DNA of 64,000 nt, taken from positions 43,651,880 to 43,715,879 of the forward strand of contig CP141132.1 of NCBI GenBank assembly GCA_035236585.1, in the 5' to 3' direction. Of the stretch, positions 10,531 to 21,815 are shown piece after piece. Below the pieces are notes generated by a model, which was not told where the DNA came from, did no database searches, and saw nothing but the letters and a program-made list of their open reading frames with translations. Each line of letters opens with the position of its first letter. The first letter of the stretch is position 1. The stretch is from Warburgia ugandensis. Taxonomy: Eukaryota > Streptophyta > Magnoliopsida > Canellales > Canellaceae. The translations under genes were made by a program, and so were the position numbers.

Positions 10531-13075
10531 TATTGTGATTTTAAGTTGACTCGCAAATGCATGAATCGGTTGCAATATAACACATTAGTGAGGTTGATCC
10601 CGTTGGAGTTGAATGAGTGTGACGCTAGTGGTCCCTACTTTAAACTATCTTACCTAGCCAAAATTCAAGAGTTTTTTAACCTAAACAAAGTATGGAAATA
10701 GAAATTATGTAAAGATTAGAAACATGATAAAATTAAAAACTTTCCTAAAACATGCACTCTCTAAAAATAAACATTCCTAATTAAAAACTTTCTAGTTTTA
10801 TGACTTTCCTAAATTAAGAACTTTCCTAAAGTGAAAACTTTTTTAAAATGCAAATTAGCAACTTTCCTAAATTATCTTTCCTAAGCATGAAATTAAGCAA
10901 CTAATCTAAGGAAACATATATTAAATGGCTACTTTCCTATTCATGTAACTTCCAAATAAAGCAATTAAAGTCATGAAATGGAAACTTTAACAACTGACAA
11001 CCTAAACAACAACTTGCAAACAAACTAATCAAAAACAACACTACTAACTACTTTTCCTAATATGAATGAGTGCAAAATTTTAGATCTCAATTAATCAACA
11101 ACTAACTCAAAACCATGCTTGATTGAATGAGCTATGAACTATGAAAGAAAAAATCAAGAAGATAATGTTATTCAAATTTCAATCACTAAGGCTTTCAAAA
11201 CCATGCATTCCACTTTTGGATTGGACGCATGGTTTCTTAGGTCTTTTGATTGATGGGATTTCAACACAAATCAATACTTAATCAATATATCCACAACATG
11301 CAAAAATAAATAAAAAATAATTATGCTCATTCATCAATAAAGAAGTAGTCCATTAATCATCAAAAAGTGATACAAGTGATTACATGAAAGGTACTTTCCA
11401 CTTTTGATGAAAATGCACCATGCTTTCTTCACACTTAAATCCAAAACCAGATCCAATTAATGATTCTTACTCCAATAAACTTCAGATTCAACAAAAATTC
11501 TAATGGAATAACAAGGAAAAACTCAAAGGAAACTAAGAGAACAAGGCTGGAATTCAAGGAAACTAAAAAGAGAACTCGAAGGAAATGGAAAGCAAAGGGA
11601 AAGATTATATGCAAGGTGACTTCCCTTGGTAGTCGCTTCAAGGGAAAAACCAGCTGTGAATCTAAGTCTTTAGGTAAAGAAAAACTAAGGAAACAAAGCA
11701 CAAACTGGCATGAAAAAACCAAGATCAAAGAAATGAGGAGTATTAGGATTAACTAACCTTTGATGGATAAATCAAAACCCCCCCAAAAAAAAAAAAAAAG
11801 AGGCATGGAGCACTTTATAGATTCCTCACACTTTAGCACAAAGTAGTACCCTCCCAAAGTATATGAAAATTAATGGAAAAGAGAGGAGAAAGTTGGGTTA
11901 GGAAGAGGATGCCTCCTTCTTATGGAGGAGGTGTCTTTTTCCTTTGTGAAAGGATGTCTCTAACTTAGATTTGTGCTGCCTTTTTATAATTTTTCTCCTA
12001 TTTTTCCTAGGGTACCGAGTAGGTCAGAGATGCCATCCTTTTAGGAAGGGGCATCTGCCCCTTCAAAAAACTCTCAACACCCTACAATTTAGGAAGTTGG
12101 GTGGTTGGTTGAAGCAGGAATAATATAGGAATAAGGAAGGAAGGTGAGGGGCAAGTGGGAAGAAAGAGATGAGTAGGGAAAGCTTAGGAAAGTGAAGTGA
12201 GAGGGAAAATTTTGATTTGTTAAGTGATCCTAAGAGGTGGGGATTGGTTGGGTCATTGGAATGGGAGTTTAGGAAGGTGGAGGAGTCTTAGAATGGTAGG
12301 ACTCTTGAATGCAAAGTTAAATTCGTGGTGCTACTCGGTGATAGGTGAAAAGTGATAAAATAATGGGAAAACCATTAAAAATAAAAGGTTCTCATCCTAT
12401 TGGTCCACATACCATCTTATCGTAATGAATTTTCCTTTAATTTCCTTCAAATTATCCCTTAGAATTTCATGGATAATCCTTTTAATTATCCTCTTAGCTT
12501 AGTGGCATTGATGGCTAACTTTGAGGGCTCCATTTCCTAAGCTTCATGGTTGGCTTCAATGGCTTTCTTATCTTAGCTTCATGGCTTCATATCTTGGCTT
12601 GAATGGTTTGTCTTGAATTCCTTAGCTTGTCACCTTGTTTTATGGCTTATATGGCTAGGGGGGGCTTGAATGGTCCCCATGCAAAGGTGATGGAAATGCT
12701 TGGTTTACTTCATGGGCCCAACCTTTATTCATTTGATCACATCCAATGCTTTCCCTAAAATGATCTTGACCTTTGGATTGATTACTTTGAAGCTTTGACT
12801 TCATCTTTAATTTCATACTGATCAATCTTGGCCACTAGATCATTATCTCTCTTCCTAGTAAAGATAAAAAATTCTAATTAAATCCTAAAATATACAATTA
12901 AGCACAAACTTATCTTGGATTAGCCTCTAGATGAACAACATATCAAACTTTTGTGTTATAAGGTCAAAAATGTATGTGTGATGAATTTTGTTCTAAAAAC
13001 CCTAATTTATCCCTGTAAATTGTAGCACATGGGGAACTAATTTGGTGGTTTTTATGTATAACTAAACAGTTATCA
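10531..13075 (-). mobile_element. Type-A LTR with PBS on one side and PPT on the other
   Basis: A 2545-bp minus-strand LTR. The U3 start at 13075 follows a purine tract (13076-13090) and the U5 end at 10531 is followed by the PBS. It aligns with 38355-40980 along its length, for example 'gattttaagtt', the 'ttaaa.tat.ttacctagccaaa' block and 'gattagcctctaga' near 12920. A TATA-like box lies at 11814-11819. Because it is flanked by the 3' tail of one element and the PBS of another, it is shared in a tandem LTR-internal-LTR arrangement. Small open frames inside (11435-11756) are not genes. Confidence 0.7.
11814..11819 (-). promoter_or_regulatory. Putative LTR TATA box
   Basis: The minus strand reads TCTATAAAG in the LTR, and the homologous LTR has TCTATAAAAG at 39690-39695. 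Conservation between two diverged LTRs at the same relative place supports a core promoter element; no start site can be shown. Confidence 0.4.
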
Positions 13076-13090
13076 CACCTCCTACCCGCA
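13076..13090 (-). other. Polypurine tract next to a type-A LTR
   Basis: The minus strand reads TGCGGGTAGGAGGTG directly before the LTR start TGATAACTG. The equivalent tract at 357-370 is TTGAGGGGTG. This tract primes plus-strand DNA synthesis and marks the end of an internal region lying at higher coordinates. Confidence 0.6.
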
Positions 13091-13900
13091 TTTTTCTAGT
13101 CTCAAGAAAAGTATGCCAAAAATTATTTTACAAAAATAAATACAATGTGCTACGTTAGTAGGAACTCATGATTGCATTTAGTGCATGCAACAAGCCCTTA
13201 AACCCCTAGGTTATCCTAAGTGAATGAGTTATGCCTCAGGAGGGTTTGTAGTGAATATACCCACAAAATTCGCTAAGGTTAATTCTCCTATTTTATGTCA
13301 GAGAATCTTCATTCATTAGCAGTCTAATTATTTTTCACAACTTAATAAAGAGGATTGTTAATTTTACAAATCATATACATGTTAAAGATATTTTATTCTA
13401 GCTATTTCATGGAGTGCATGTGTGTGTAGAGCAACATAAGTCCTAACTTCTAACTAGATACGCTTAAATTCAATTGAAAATATGTTTTGACCTCAAATCC
13501 TCTTAGGTATACTCTCAGTAATAAAAGTCTCGGGTAAGGGTTAAACATAATTTTCTCATTATATGACTAAATCCAATAAACTAATGGTTCACATAAACTT
13601 TTAAGTGTTAATGAGAAAAGGAAAGTGACCCCTAAGAGTGGATATCATTACCAAGAATAGTAGGGGTATTTTACCTTAGTTCCTTCTTTTAATTTCCTCT
13701 TTAAGGCCTTGTTCCACCTAAGATCCACATGTCTTTAGGTAGGATGAAACATAGGCTTGGGACAGGTTCAAAAAACAAGGATATAATGATATCAAATGCC
13801 CATAGGACAAGTATTCTTTGACTTGGGTGAGGTGAATTTCCTTTGTATTCATGTCTTTCAATTTTTCTCTTCTTTTATGATATTTCTTTCTTTTTCTTTT
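13091..13900 (-). mobile_element. 3' noncoding internal region of a further type-A element
   Basis: Matches 370-607 plus 2112-2450 on the same strand and 48690-49380 on the opposite strand nearly throughout. It preserves the uninterrupted TTAGC site (13314-13320) that the TRIM used in element A. From about 13740 it also matches the tails at 35420 and 60240 ('gatgaaacataggctt'). No gag or pol of this element is recognisable to the right, so it is truncated near 13.9 kb. Confidence 0.6.
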
Positions 13901-14084
13901 GGCTTATAGGATCCATTTTCCATAGGCATTAAGACCCTATCTAAATGGCTTAGTCAAGCCATGTGCATCAAATGGATGATGTCCATTTCACTATGATTAG
14001 CTTGATCAAATGGGCTTAGTAGGATTTGATTATGACTAAGAACAAATAAAAGGGATATATAGTTATTCCTCACAATAAGCTCCA
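13901..14084. other. Unassigned AT-rich sequence
   Basis: No reading frame, repeat boundary or recognisable element. It lies between the end of a retroelement tail and a degenerate LTR-like stretch and may belong to either. Confidence 0.3.
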
Positions 14085-15530
14085 TATGCATGGGTGTGTT
14101 TGGTTGGAAATTTGATATTTAATTTCTACATATATCTTCATGACCATATTTATCATCTTTAGGATAGCATAAACTCTAAATGTCTTGACACATTTTCTAT
14201 TTGGAGAGGAAGTACAATTTCATGGTTTTTATATATCTTGCATGGTTTCTTTTAATTGTGTTTTATCATGATTTTGGAAACCAGTTGATTTTCTAAAAGT
14301 ATATGATTTTACATGCTTAATATACTTTGAAAAGTAGTTACTATATTTCATTTATGGAAACTGATACCGTTAGCATGTATGATTTGAATGATTGATATTT
14401 CACAATTTGAAATGAGAAATTTAGTAAGTTGAGCTACTTGCTAAATATAGTTTTGGTAAGTTTCTAAAAATAGAACATTGATATTGTAAATGTGTTTTTG
14501 AAAAATTTTTACACGTTGGAAATGTTTGGTAAATTAATTTTAATAAATTTTGAAAAGAGATTTTGGGTACCCTTAGTACATATTTTTGACAGCCTCAAAT
14601 GCCTGGTCAGCCTATGCTACGGGGTTGTGGTGGGCACACTATTTAGTAATCTTGTCGTGAGCATAGCATTTCCAAAGGATTTTAAGTTTTTGACTCTTGG
14701 ATAGTCTTTTGGTGGTTTGACATGAGGAAAATTGAGGTGGTCGATAGATGAGTACACATAATGAATTGGCAAATAGGTTGCCAATGTGCCACAGTGCATG
14801 AGGTTTTGCCAAGTAATGTTACTGATATGGTTTGTTTTGTCTATATATGTACTTTGTGATGGATGATTTGTGATTCATGTTTGATATTTATTTCATGATA
14901 TATGAAATATTGAGAATGCCTTTATTTCATGATATATGAAATATTGAGAATGCCTAAAAGTACATAGCATGAATGACTAAGGCAATTTAGTCGTGGGATT
15001 TCATTTCATTGAAAATATGATCTTCAAAACCATGTGCTTGTTGGATGTTGAGATTTTAGTCTTTTACTTTAGGTTCACTTACTAAATATAATGTTTACTC
15101 AAACTAAATGACAACATGCAGATCCATCACATAAGGCATAGAAGAAACAGTGGGGAGGACTGGTTCCACACCTTAAGAAAAGAGAGAAAGTGTGAAGTTG
15201 TTATAATGCTAGAGACATTATATTTTATTCAAAAACTATTCATGTAATATGGCCAACAGTGCCAGGCTTTTAAAGGGATGATTTTTACTATATTATGTGG
15301 TTGTTAATGACTATTTTGGGAAGCTCTACTATTTGTAGTAGAAATAGTGTAAAATGGCTTTGACATGAGCTCATGGTTTTAAAGAGGCAAGTAGATGGAA
15401 ATGACACTCAAAGTTTTAAAAACAAGGTTTGGATATTTCAAATGTGTTTTAAAAAATTGCCATATCTTGTCTTTTGCAAAAAAAGGAAAAATCTTCAATA
15501 AAAATATTATTTTAAAAACCAGTTCATTGC
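14085..15530 (+). mobile_element. Degenerate LTR-like stretch
   Basis: Two parts resemble the LTR at 32627-35347 in the same order: the region around 15063-15150 ('ccatca' block after a partly palindromic 'cactta..tttactc') and 15390-15480 ('aatgacactca.agttt' with runs of T/A) compared with 34930-35000 and 35190-35260. It may end at '..gcattgcaca' near 15538. Neither a clean start nor a TSD was found, so it is a tentative, old LTR remnant. A perfect 34-bp tandem duplication lies inside it. The short open frames at 14492-14799 are not supported. Confidence 0.35.
14887..14954 (+). repeat. Perfect tandem duplication, 2 x 34 bp
   Basis: The unit begins TTTATTTCATGATATATG and occurs at 14887-14920 and 14921-14954 without a mismatch, implying a recent event (or an assembly artefact) in an otherwise decayed stretch. 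Confidence 0.85.
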
Positions 15531-17130
15531 ATTGCACAAGTACCTTTCAGAGAAAATTACCATCATACCCTTGAGTAAACTACTATTGTACCTTTCTTGC
15601 TTAACTATATTCATTTGTAACATCAATATCATGCTTGCAGACCTACGTACCCTTGGACTTGGCACATATGAACATTTAGGTACAATGGACCCCATCTTAA
15701 TGACCTTTATATATCTTTCAAAATTTGTAATTATCATATAATTAGTATATATACAAATCAATTTGATAAACATTTTATAAAAATCAACAAAATCTTGGGT
15801 TTCACCAAGTTTATTTATAAGAAGAGCCACTATAAATATTTTCCTCAATATAAGAGTCTGGGTCTCATGTTTGACATCCTATATCTTTGTGAGTTTATTA
15901 TTGTCCTTGTACACTTAGAATTTAACCTGGAATAGGTTTCATCTTCAAATGCACTAAAGATAAATATTAGATCTTATTTAGATATATAGATTCCTTAAGT
16001 CCAAGGGTATTTATAGTTATGTGTATCCAACAATACTTCACCTAGATTTTTTACTATGAGTTCTAGATTAGTAAGGTCATGTCCTATGTGTTAAACACTT
16101 TCATATCCCTTAATCTATATTTAAGGTTCCTATTTAAGATGACTTAAGAATTGATCATCCTCATCTAATGATAAGTCATATATAACAAATATTGTGGAAT
16201 TGGGTTTCCCATTCACATTCTCACTTGAGGACTATTTAAAATTTATAAAGAATTGAAATTCTATTTCTCCTTGATTATGTTTCTGAATCACTTAGTCATT
16301 GAATTCTTATTATGTCACATAAGGTTTTAAATGTCATCACATGAATATTCTAAGTATATTGTCATATTTTTACTAAATTATATTTTAGTACCTTGTTATG
16401 TAGTATTGGCATATTGTGATAAAATAAAGTATATTGATCATTAAAACAATCAATGGAAGATTACATTAAATGTTGTCTAATAGCTTTGCTAGGCAAACAT
16501 TTCCACCACAATCTTCCAACTATCAAGTACAACTTTGCAAAAGCCATAATCTTCTAACTATCGCAATTTTCATTTATAGCACACCCAAAGCCAAAGCAAT
16601 TGAGTGAAAAAGTTGAATCATCCAAAGGTGGGGCCATCCATCCATATTAAAAGGTTATCATCATCTTATCTTTATAGAAAGGGGAGCCAATATTAAAACC
16701 AAATAGCTTATAATTATATTATATTTTACTTAATATATGGATCCCTAAAACAAAACAGAGAAGGGGATGCCAATATTAAAACTAGTTGATGAGTGCAATT
16801 ATTTTCCATCTCAAACAAAATACATGGTGAGTATAACACATTTTAGGGTTTACAGAGATGTCTATCTGCCTCAAATTTTACATTTGTGCATGATGCATAA
16901 ACAATCCTAAAAAAAGAAATTTGAGGGTCAATTTCTCCCATGGTAAAATTAAGAGCTTGCATTCTTCCATTTATGTTAGGCACTAAGATTCTTTTCCTCA
17001 GTTACGCATGGCTGCCAATTACTTCCTTCTCTATTAAATACATGCAAACAATCATTTAATTACTAAATATGTACAGACATTTCCAATTAATAAATACTGG
17101 TGGAATATAGAAGTATTACATACATATCCC
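15531..17130. other. Unassigned AT-rich sequence
   Basis: No motif of a known protein in any frame, no LTR boundary and no repeat shared with the rest of the window that I can see. A loose repeat of 'caatattaaaac' with GGGG upstream occurs at about 16681-16700 and 16763-16783. The 113-codon frame at 15507-15848 (minus) has no recognisable domain and unusual composition, and is not called. The stretch replaces the first ~310 bp of the type-B LTR that starts at 17131. Confidence 0.35.
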
Positions 17131-19337
17131 TAAATTCATGCACAATTGCATACATTTCACTACCTTAAGAAGCTTATGAAAAAAGTTTAATTCATATACA
17201 ATGAAAGCTTCTCAAAAATAAAAGAATAATGAGGCCAACATAAAGTCCCTTTACTTATTTTTTCTCTCTTATGATTTACTTATTTTTTCTCCAAGGAAGA
17301 AGAATTAACCAATAATTGGATGTCTTATCCATACAAGGTATTGAAGCACACTTGGTCCACATGAAACATATGAAGATCTACAAGAGTCAAGGCCATTCAT
17401 CCTAGGGAAATCCAATCCAACAGTGGAGAGGGAAAGAAGTTTTAAGGAAGATGTAAATGGGATTCCATCCTTCCATTCAAGGTTAAGTATGATATAAGGC
17501 TAGGATTGAAGTCAAGTAAAAGGAAACCCAAGCCATTTTTTCCATTTTGAAAAGTAAACAGAAAGCCCTAAGGAAAGGATGATCTCAACTACCCGTCTTG
17601 ATCCAATATCTATCTTATCATAGGCTTTCTAAAAACAGACACACACCCACACACACTTAAATTGGAAAACATGCGCCCTCTTTTGTAGGACTTTCTAATT
17701 ATGAATGCCATTGATTTCCTCCACCTATTTTCCATTTCTCCCACTTTCCTTCCCATCTCTTCCCATTCCCACTCATTCCTTAGCTTTCCATTCACTTGCT
17801 TCATTCCTTTTTCAACACACCATGTTCCAAATTCATCCCACTTTTCCAAATTGAAAAAGATGCCCCCTACCTACCACTTTTTAAGTTTGAAACAAGTCAA
17901 CTTACCTGCCTAGCCTATCTCTCTTCTTACCCATCTAAGAAATCTTCTTTTCTTTCCTAAAAATTCCTACCTTACTAAATTCATTTTCCTTCCTTTCTTT
18001 TCCCCACTTTCCCATTCCATTCGTAGTCCAACTTCAAAATTAAAGTCAAATACTTTCTAAATATGGATTCCACCCCTCCTCCCATTTGGATACACCTAAT
18101 AATTCCACTAAACCTCCCTTCCTTCCATCTTAAGCTACTTATTTCTTTCCTTTCCCCACTTATTCCCTTCCTTCCTTAGCATTTCCACTTCCTTTTTCCT
18201 TCCTTTCCCATCTTATTTCTTTCGATTATCCTATTCCACATTCCCATAATGTAACTCTGCCCCCCTCTCCTAAGCTTACCTTTCTCCCATAAGATCTCCA
18301 TCATCCTTTATTCTCTTCATTTGTATATCTTAACCACCCATTCGTAGGGATTCCTTGCCTGAAAATCTATAAATAAGATGAAAAGAAGAAGAAGAAAAAC
18401 TTTTATTTCTTACCTTTCCCTTGTAGTTGAAAGGTAAATCTAAGTGAAATAGAGGGAGAGAGATCACCTTTACTAAAGCTCCCATAAGATCAAAGTTTAA
18501 CCCTTTAGAGACGAGGTAAGGAAGCGCTTCCATCCCAACTTCCCTTTCTTTCTTTCTCCTATCTTCTTCTTCTTCCATTAATTTTATTTTTTTTCATTAT
18601 TCTTTACATTACATTCCCCATCCAACCTTCTTCCTTCATAGACTTACAACACCGCACCCCCCCCCCCCCCATCTTCCACTTCATCACGACCATCATCTTC
18701 TTCTGGTTTTCCATCCTTCACCTTCTAATGGAAGTCAATGACTCTTCTAATTTCCAAGCTTAGTTGAGAATTACTTTAGGTTTGTGGCAAGTGGAGTTAA
18801 GGAGATGAGAAAACTTGCAGGTAGATTAGTGTACTTTAGGTTGAATGTAAGATGTATTGACACTTGTTGAGTGATATAACAAGAAGACTGTGAAGTAGAG
18901 TTCAAGTGCAAGAAAGAAGAAGAGGATGTGCAAAGAGCCTTGTTGAGTAATTCAACGAAGGACTCCTCGATTGGTCACTTCAAGGAAGCCTATTTTCTTA
19001 CTTTATTCCTTTCATTCCTTTTAATTGTAATGAAGTTATTAATGAAATTGTCTTTTCCATTCCTTAAATTGAATTTTGTTTCCTTTACTATTTTTTTGTT
19101 ATTTCACTTTAGTTTAGTTTAAGTAGTTTTCTTGCTCTTATTTCATAGATTTGGTTTACTTCCTTTAATTTACTTTATTTACTTTCTTTAGTTCAAGATT
19201 CTTCCTTTGGCTAAGTTAAAGCAACTTCAATTCTAATTAACTCCATTTATTAAAGAGTTTTCTTCAAATTGACCTACATTTATTGATTCTATACTCCAAT
19301 AGAGCCGTACGTTTGCATTAATTATCAAGATATCTCA
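17131..19337 (+). mobile_element. Type-B LTR, 5' LTR of N1 (truncated at its start)
   Basis: Aligns with 36353-38354 plus 40986-41112 on the same strand and with 61971-63650 on the opposite strand. Landmarks in order are 'tacatttcac.ac.ttaagaa', 'aaggccattcatcctaggg', 'tgatttcctccac', a TATA box at 18368, 'agaagaggatgtg' and the end 'tatctca' at 19337, followed by the AGTTTT spacer and PBS. Homology to the other copies stops at about 17131, so roughly the first 310 bp have been lost or replaced. The sense strand is strikingly pyrimidine-rich from about 17700 to 18620. A C run lies at 18657-18670. Confidence 0.7.
18368..18375 (+). promoter_or_regulatory. Putative TATA box of type-B LTR
   Basis: AATCTATAAATAAG occurs here, at 37482-37489 in the 3' LTR and, inverted, at 62688-62695 in the third copy. 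All three copies agree in position within the LTR, so it is the best core-promoter candidate. Confidence 0.5.
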
Positions 19338-19343
19338 AGTTTT

Positions 19344-19361
19344 TAGCACCATTGCCAAAGA
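19344..19361 (+). other. Primer-binding site of N1, tRNA-Asp type, transition-decayed
   Basis: Reads TAGCACCATTGCCAAAGA after the LTR end TCTCA and spacer AGTTTT. Against TGGCGCCGTTGCCGGGGA it matches 12 of 18 positions, and all six differences are G to A. That is the pattern expected from deamination of methylated cytosine on the other strand, so the original site was probably a normal tRNA-Asp site. Confidence 0.7.
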
Positions 19362-20577
19362 CTTGCAATGAAGCTTGATTAAAATCTAAGTTTCCCTTAC
19401 CACCAGTCATAGATTAGGCTGCATGTAGGTAGTTTGCATACTTTCCTTATTCCTAAAGAATTTGATACTTTCCTTTTTATTTGTACATGAATTTGGACAT
19501 GAATAAAGCTTTGGAGGAAGACTTGAGGATAGTTTCCAATTATATTTTTATTTTGAGTGGGTTGTACTGAGGATGAAGTTGTATCCTTTTTTTTTTTTTT
19601 TTGTACATCCAGATTCATTTAAATTTAAGATAAAGGGTTGTAATAATATGTCAAGGGTGGGAAATCCTAATCTAGAAGACCATGATGCATGTATATGGAC
19701 CCACCTTGTAAGAGAAGTCTATATTTAGGACCTCACTGTTAGCTATCCTAACTTCTTTCTAATTCCTAGATTGGGTTGCATTGTTAATATAATAGCATTA
19801 TGGATGGTAGTGTAGATCATATAGAACACATTCTTTAAATTGTTGCATTCTAGGTTTTGCATGCTTTAAGGTGAATATATGTTGATCAAACTACATGAAA
19901 ATGATTTACTTAATTAGTATGGACACTCACCCCTACAAGATCAAGGGTGGATTTGACTTAGGTTAGATTTAATCCCCCATCCCTTGGACAACAAAGGTTA
20001 AACATCACCTTATGTGCAACCATAGCATAAAAAATGTAATAAAAATCAATCTAAAAGAGACCTTAGTAGCTTATGAGCTCATAGGACCCTCTTGGAAGGA
20101 GGCGACCTATTGCCACTCTAGTGGCCCCAATCTAATTGACTACATTGGTATTTAAATGACTAGCCCTACCAACACATTTGATGACTATGACATGCTATGA
20201 CTAACTGAGGAAGCTGCGAAGTGGTTGATCAAGTTAGGATCTAATTGGTAAATAGTAGGGCAAGTCTAACAGATTGGAAGAGCTACTAAAGTTAGATGCA
20301 ACCTTAAAGCCACTCCTCCAAAGACAATAAAGAAAAATCAGCCTTTCAACTTGTTTGCCATAGGGTTAGGATATATTATGTGCCTATTTTTGTTTGGATC
20401 ATTAAGCATACATGATGCATTATCTAGATTAGGTTTCCCTTAGAGTAGATTGAAAAAAGATAAAGAAAAAGGTACTCTTTCATTGTTTACAACAATTTAT
20501 TTTTATTGTATATAAATTTGAGTCCACTTAGGTAAGGACTTAGGAGTTAAGCATATTTAGAAACCTTTTCGAAAAAC
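19362..20577 (+). mobile_element. 5' leader of N1
   Basis: Noncoding stretch between PBS and the gag start, homologous along its length to 41137-42165 ('agattagg.ctgcat', 'gatagtttccaatta', 'gatcaaggt.ggatttga', 'tgaagtggttgatcaag'). A run of 17 T near 19590 separates two conserved blocks. A retrotransposon leader would carry packaging signals; I see no specific structure. Confidence 0.6.
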
Positions 20578-20599
20578 ATGGTCAATGAAGCAACATAGA

Positions 20600-20604
20600 A
20601 TAAG
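20600..20604. repeat. TSD of solo LTR, left copy ATAAG (right copy ATAAA 23860-23864)
   Basis: Five-base duplication with one mismatch flanking TGTGATGACC...GGCTATTACA. Removing the insert and one copy restores the gag reading frame across the junction, which supports the boundary. Confidence 0.75.
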
Positions 20605-21162
20605 TGTGATGACCCAAGTTTTCATAACACTTTTTAAATACAAAAAGACATTGACTTAGCGAGCTCAATCTCTAATAAAATCATTTTTAAAGAGCAAACA
20701 ACAACAAAAGAATCTTTTTCTTTTAAATTCACTTTGAAAAAGCCCGAGTGTTATTTTTCTTTTTTTAAAACAAGCATTCCCAATGAAATGAGCACTCATT
20801 TCTATAGAAAATCCTGTAGAGTTTTCCCTATTTTTTGAACATCTGACATTTAACACATGTCATTGCAAAGTACCTGATAAACATTTAATTTTTAAACATA
20901 AATTGGAGGCTCTGTCTCCTTTTCATATATCTAATGAAATAAAAACAACTTACATTAAACAAAACATACCCAGGACCTCTGTATCACAATCCAGTCACAC
21001 AAGTTATTAAAACTCCACAAAACCACAAACATCGCAGTCTCTTTCTCATTTTCATAAAATAGCTTCATTTCAAAACCCATTCTTACCTATCTTCGTCAAA
21101 AGCCTCTGTTGACACACTTGTTGCCTGTAAGCAACTCCTATTTCTCTAGAATCCTTAGCTCT

Positions 21163-21190
21163 GAGATATTGTAAACAAGTACAATATCTC
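21163..21190. other. Conserved LTR hairpin (copy in the 20.6-kb LTR)
   Basis: GAGATATTGTA, a 6-base loop, then TACAATATCTC: an 11-bp perfect stem. The same stem occurs at 30062-30092 and 53111-53150. It lies 558 bp before the LTR 3' end. Confidence 0.7.
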
Positions 21191-21509
21191 TGCAAGCTTG
21201 CGTTTGTGTAGGTGGAATAAGATGTAGTTGTATATAAATGAAATCATGATATCTCTATATAAATTAATTTGTCCATGCTGAATCATGCAACTAGCATTCA
21301 CTTATCATTTAACTTGAAATAATTCAACATTCATCAAAATCATGAATTCATGCCAAAATGGATGAAACACCAATGCATCAGTACAAAACACATTCTTTGA
21401 AATGTAAGGTATGTAGTCACATGTCAAAATCACAAATCATTTTTGTTTCCTGATACCAATCTTTGCTCTTATAAGCCATTTCACATATCAAATACCAATG
21501 TGTCATTGT

Positions 21510-21815
21510 GTGTATCAGTGTACAGTAAACAATGTTATCCTCTTTGGCAGACTGCCCCATGGACGAACTACTGTCTGGAAGGCCTCATATCGCCTCATGG
21601 TTTTGCTCCACCCAGTGTGGGGGCGCAACTACCCAGAACCATTGGTGTGCATGTTGTTACTGGTATTAGAGTATACAGCGAGCAATATTATCCTCTTTGG
21701 CAGACTGCCCCATGGACGAACCACTGTCTGAAAGGCCTCACATCGCCTCAAGGTTTTGTTCCACATAGTGTGGGCGTGCAACTGCCTAGAACCACTAATG
21801 AACTGGTCACTCTAT
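21510..21815. repeat. Tandem duplication, 2 x 153 bp, inside a solo LTR
   Basis: The blocks 21510-21662 and 21663-21815 share 'ttatcctctttggcagactg' and neighbouring text with scattered substitutions. The 153-bp offset keeps an open frame going across both copies, which explains the 161-codon frame here. Confidence 0.8.

Noticed and set aside
11435-11756. Open frames on both strands near 11.5 kb (97-98 codons)
   Set aside because: They overlap each other on opposite strands inside a type-A LTR and are not conserved in the copy at 38355-40980.
15507-15848. 113-codon minus-strand frame
   Set aside because: No motif, no homologous copy in the window and AT-driven composition; not enough to call a gene.
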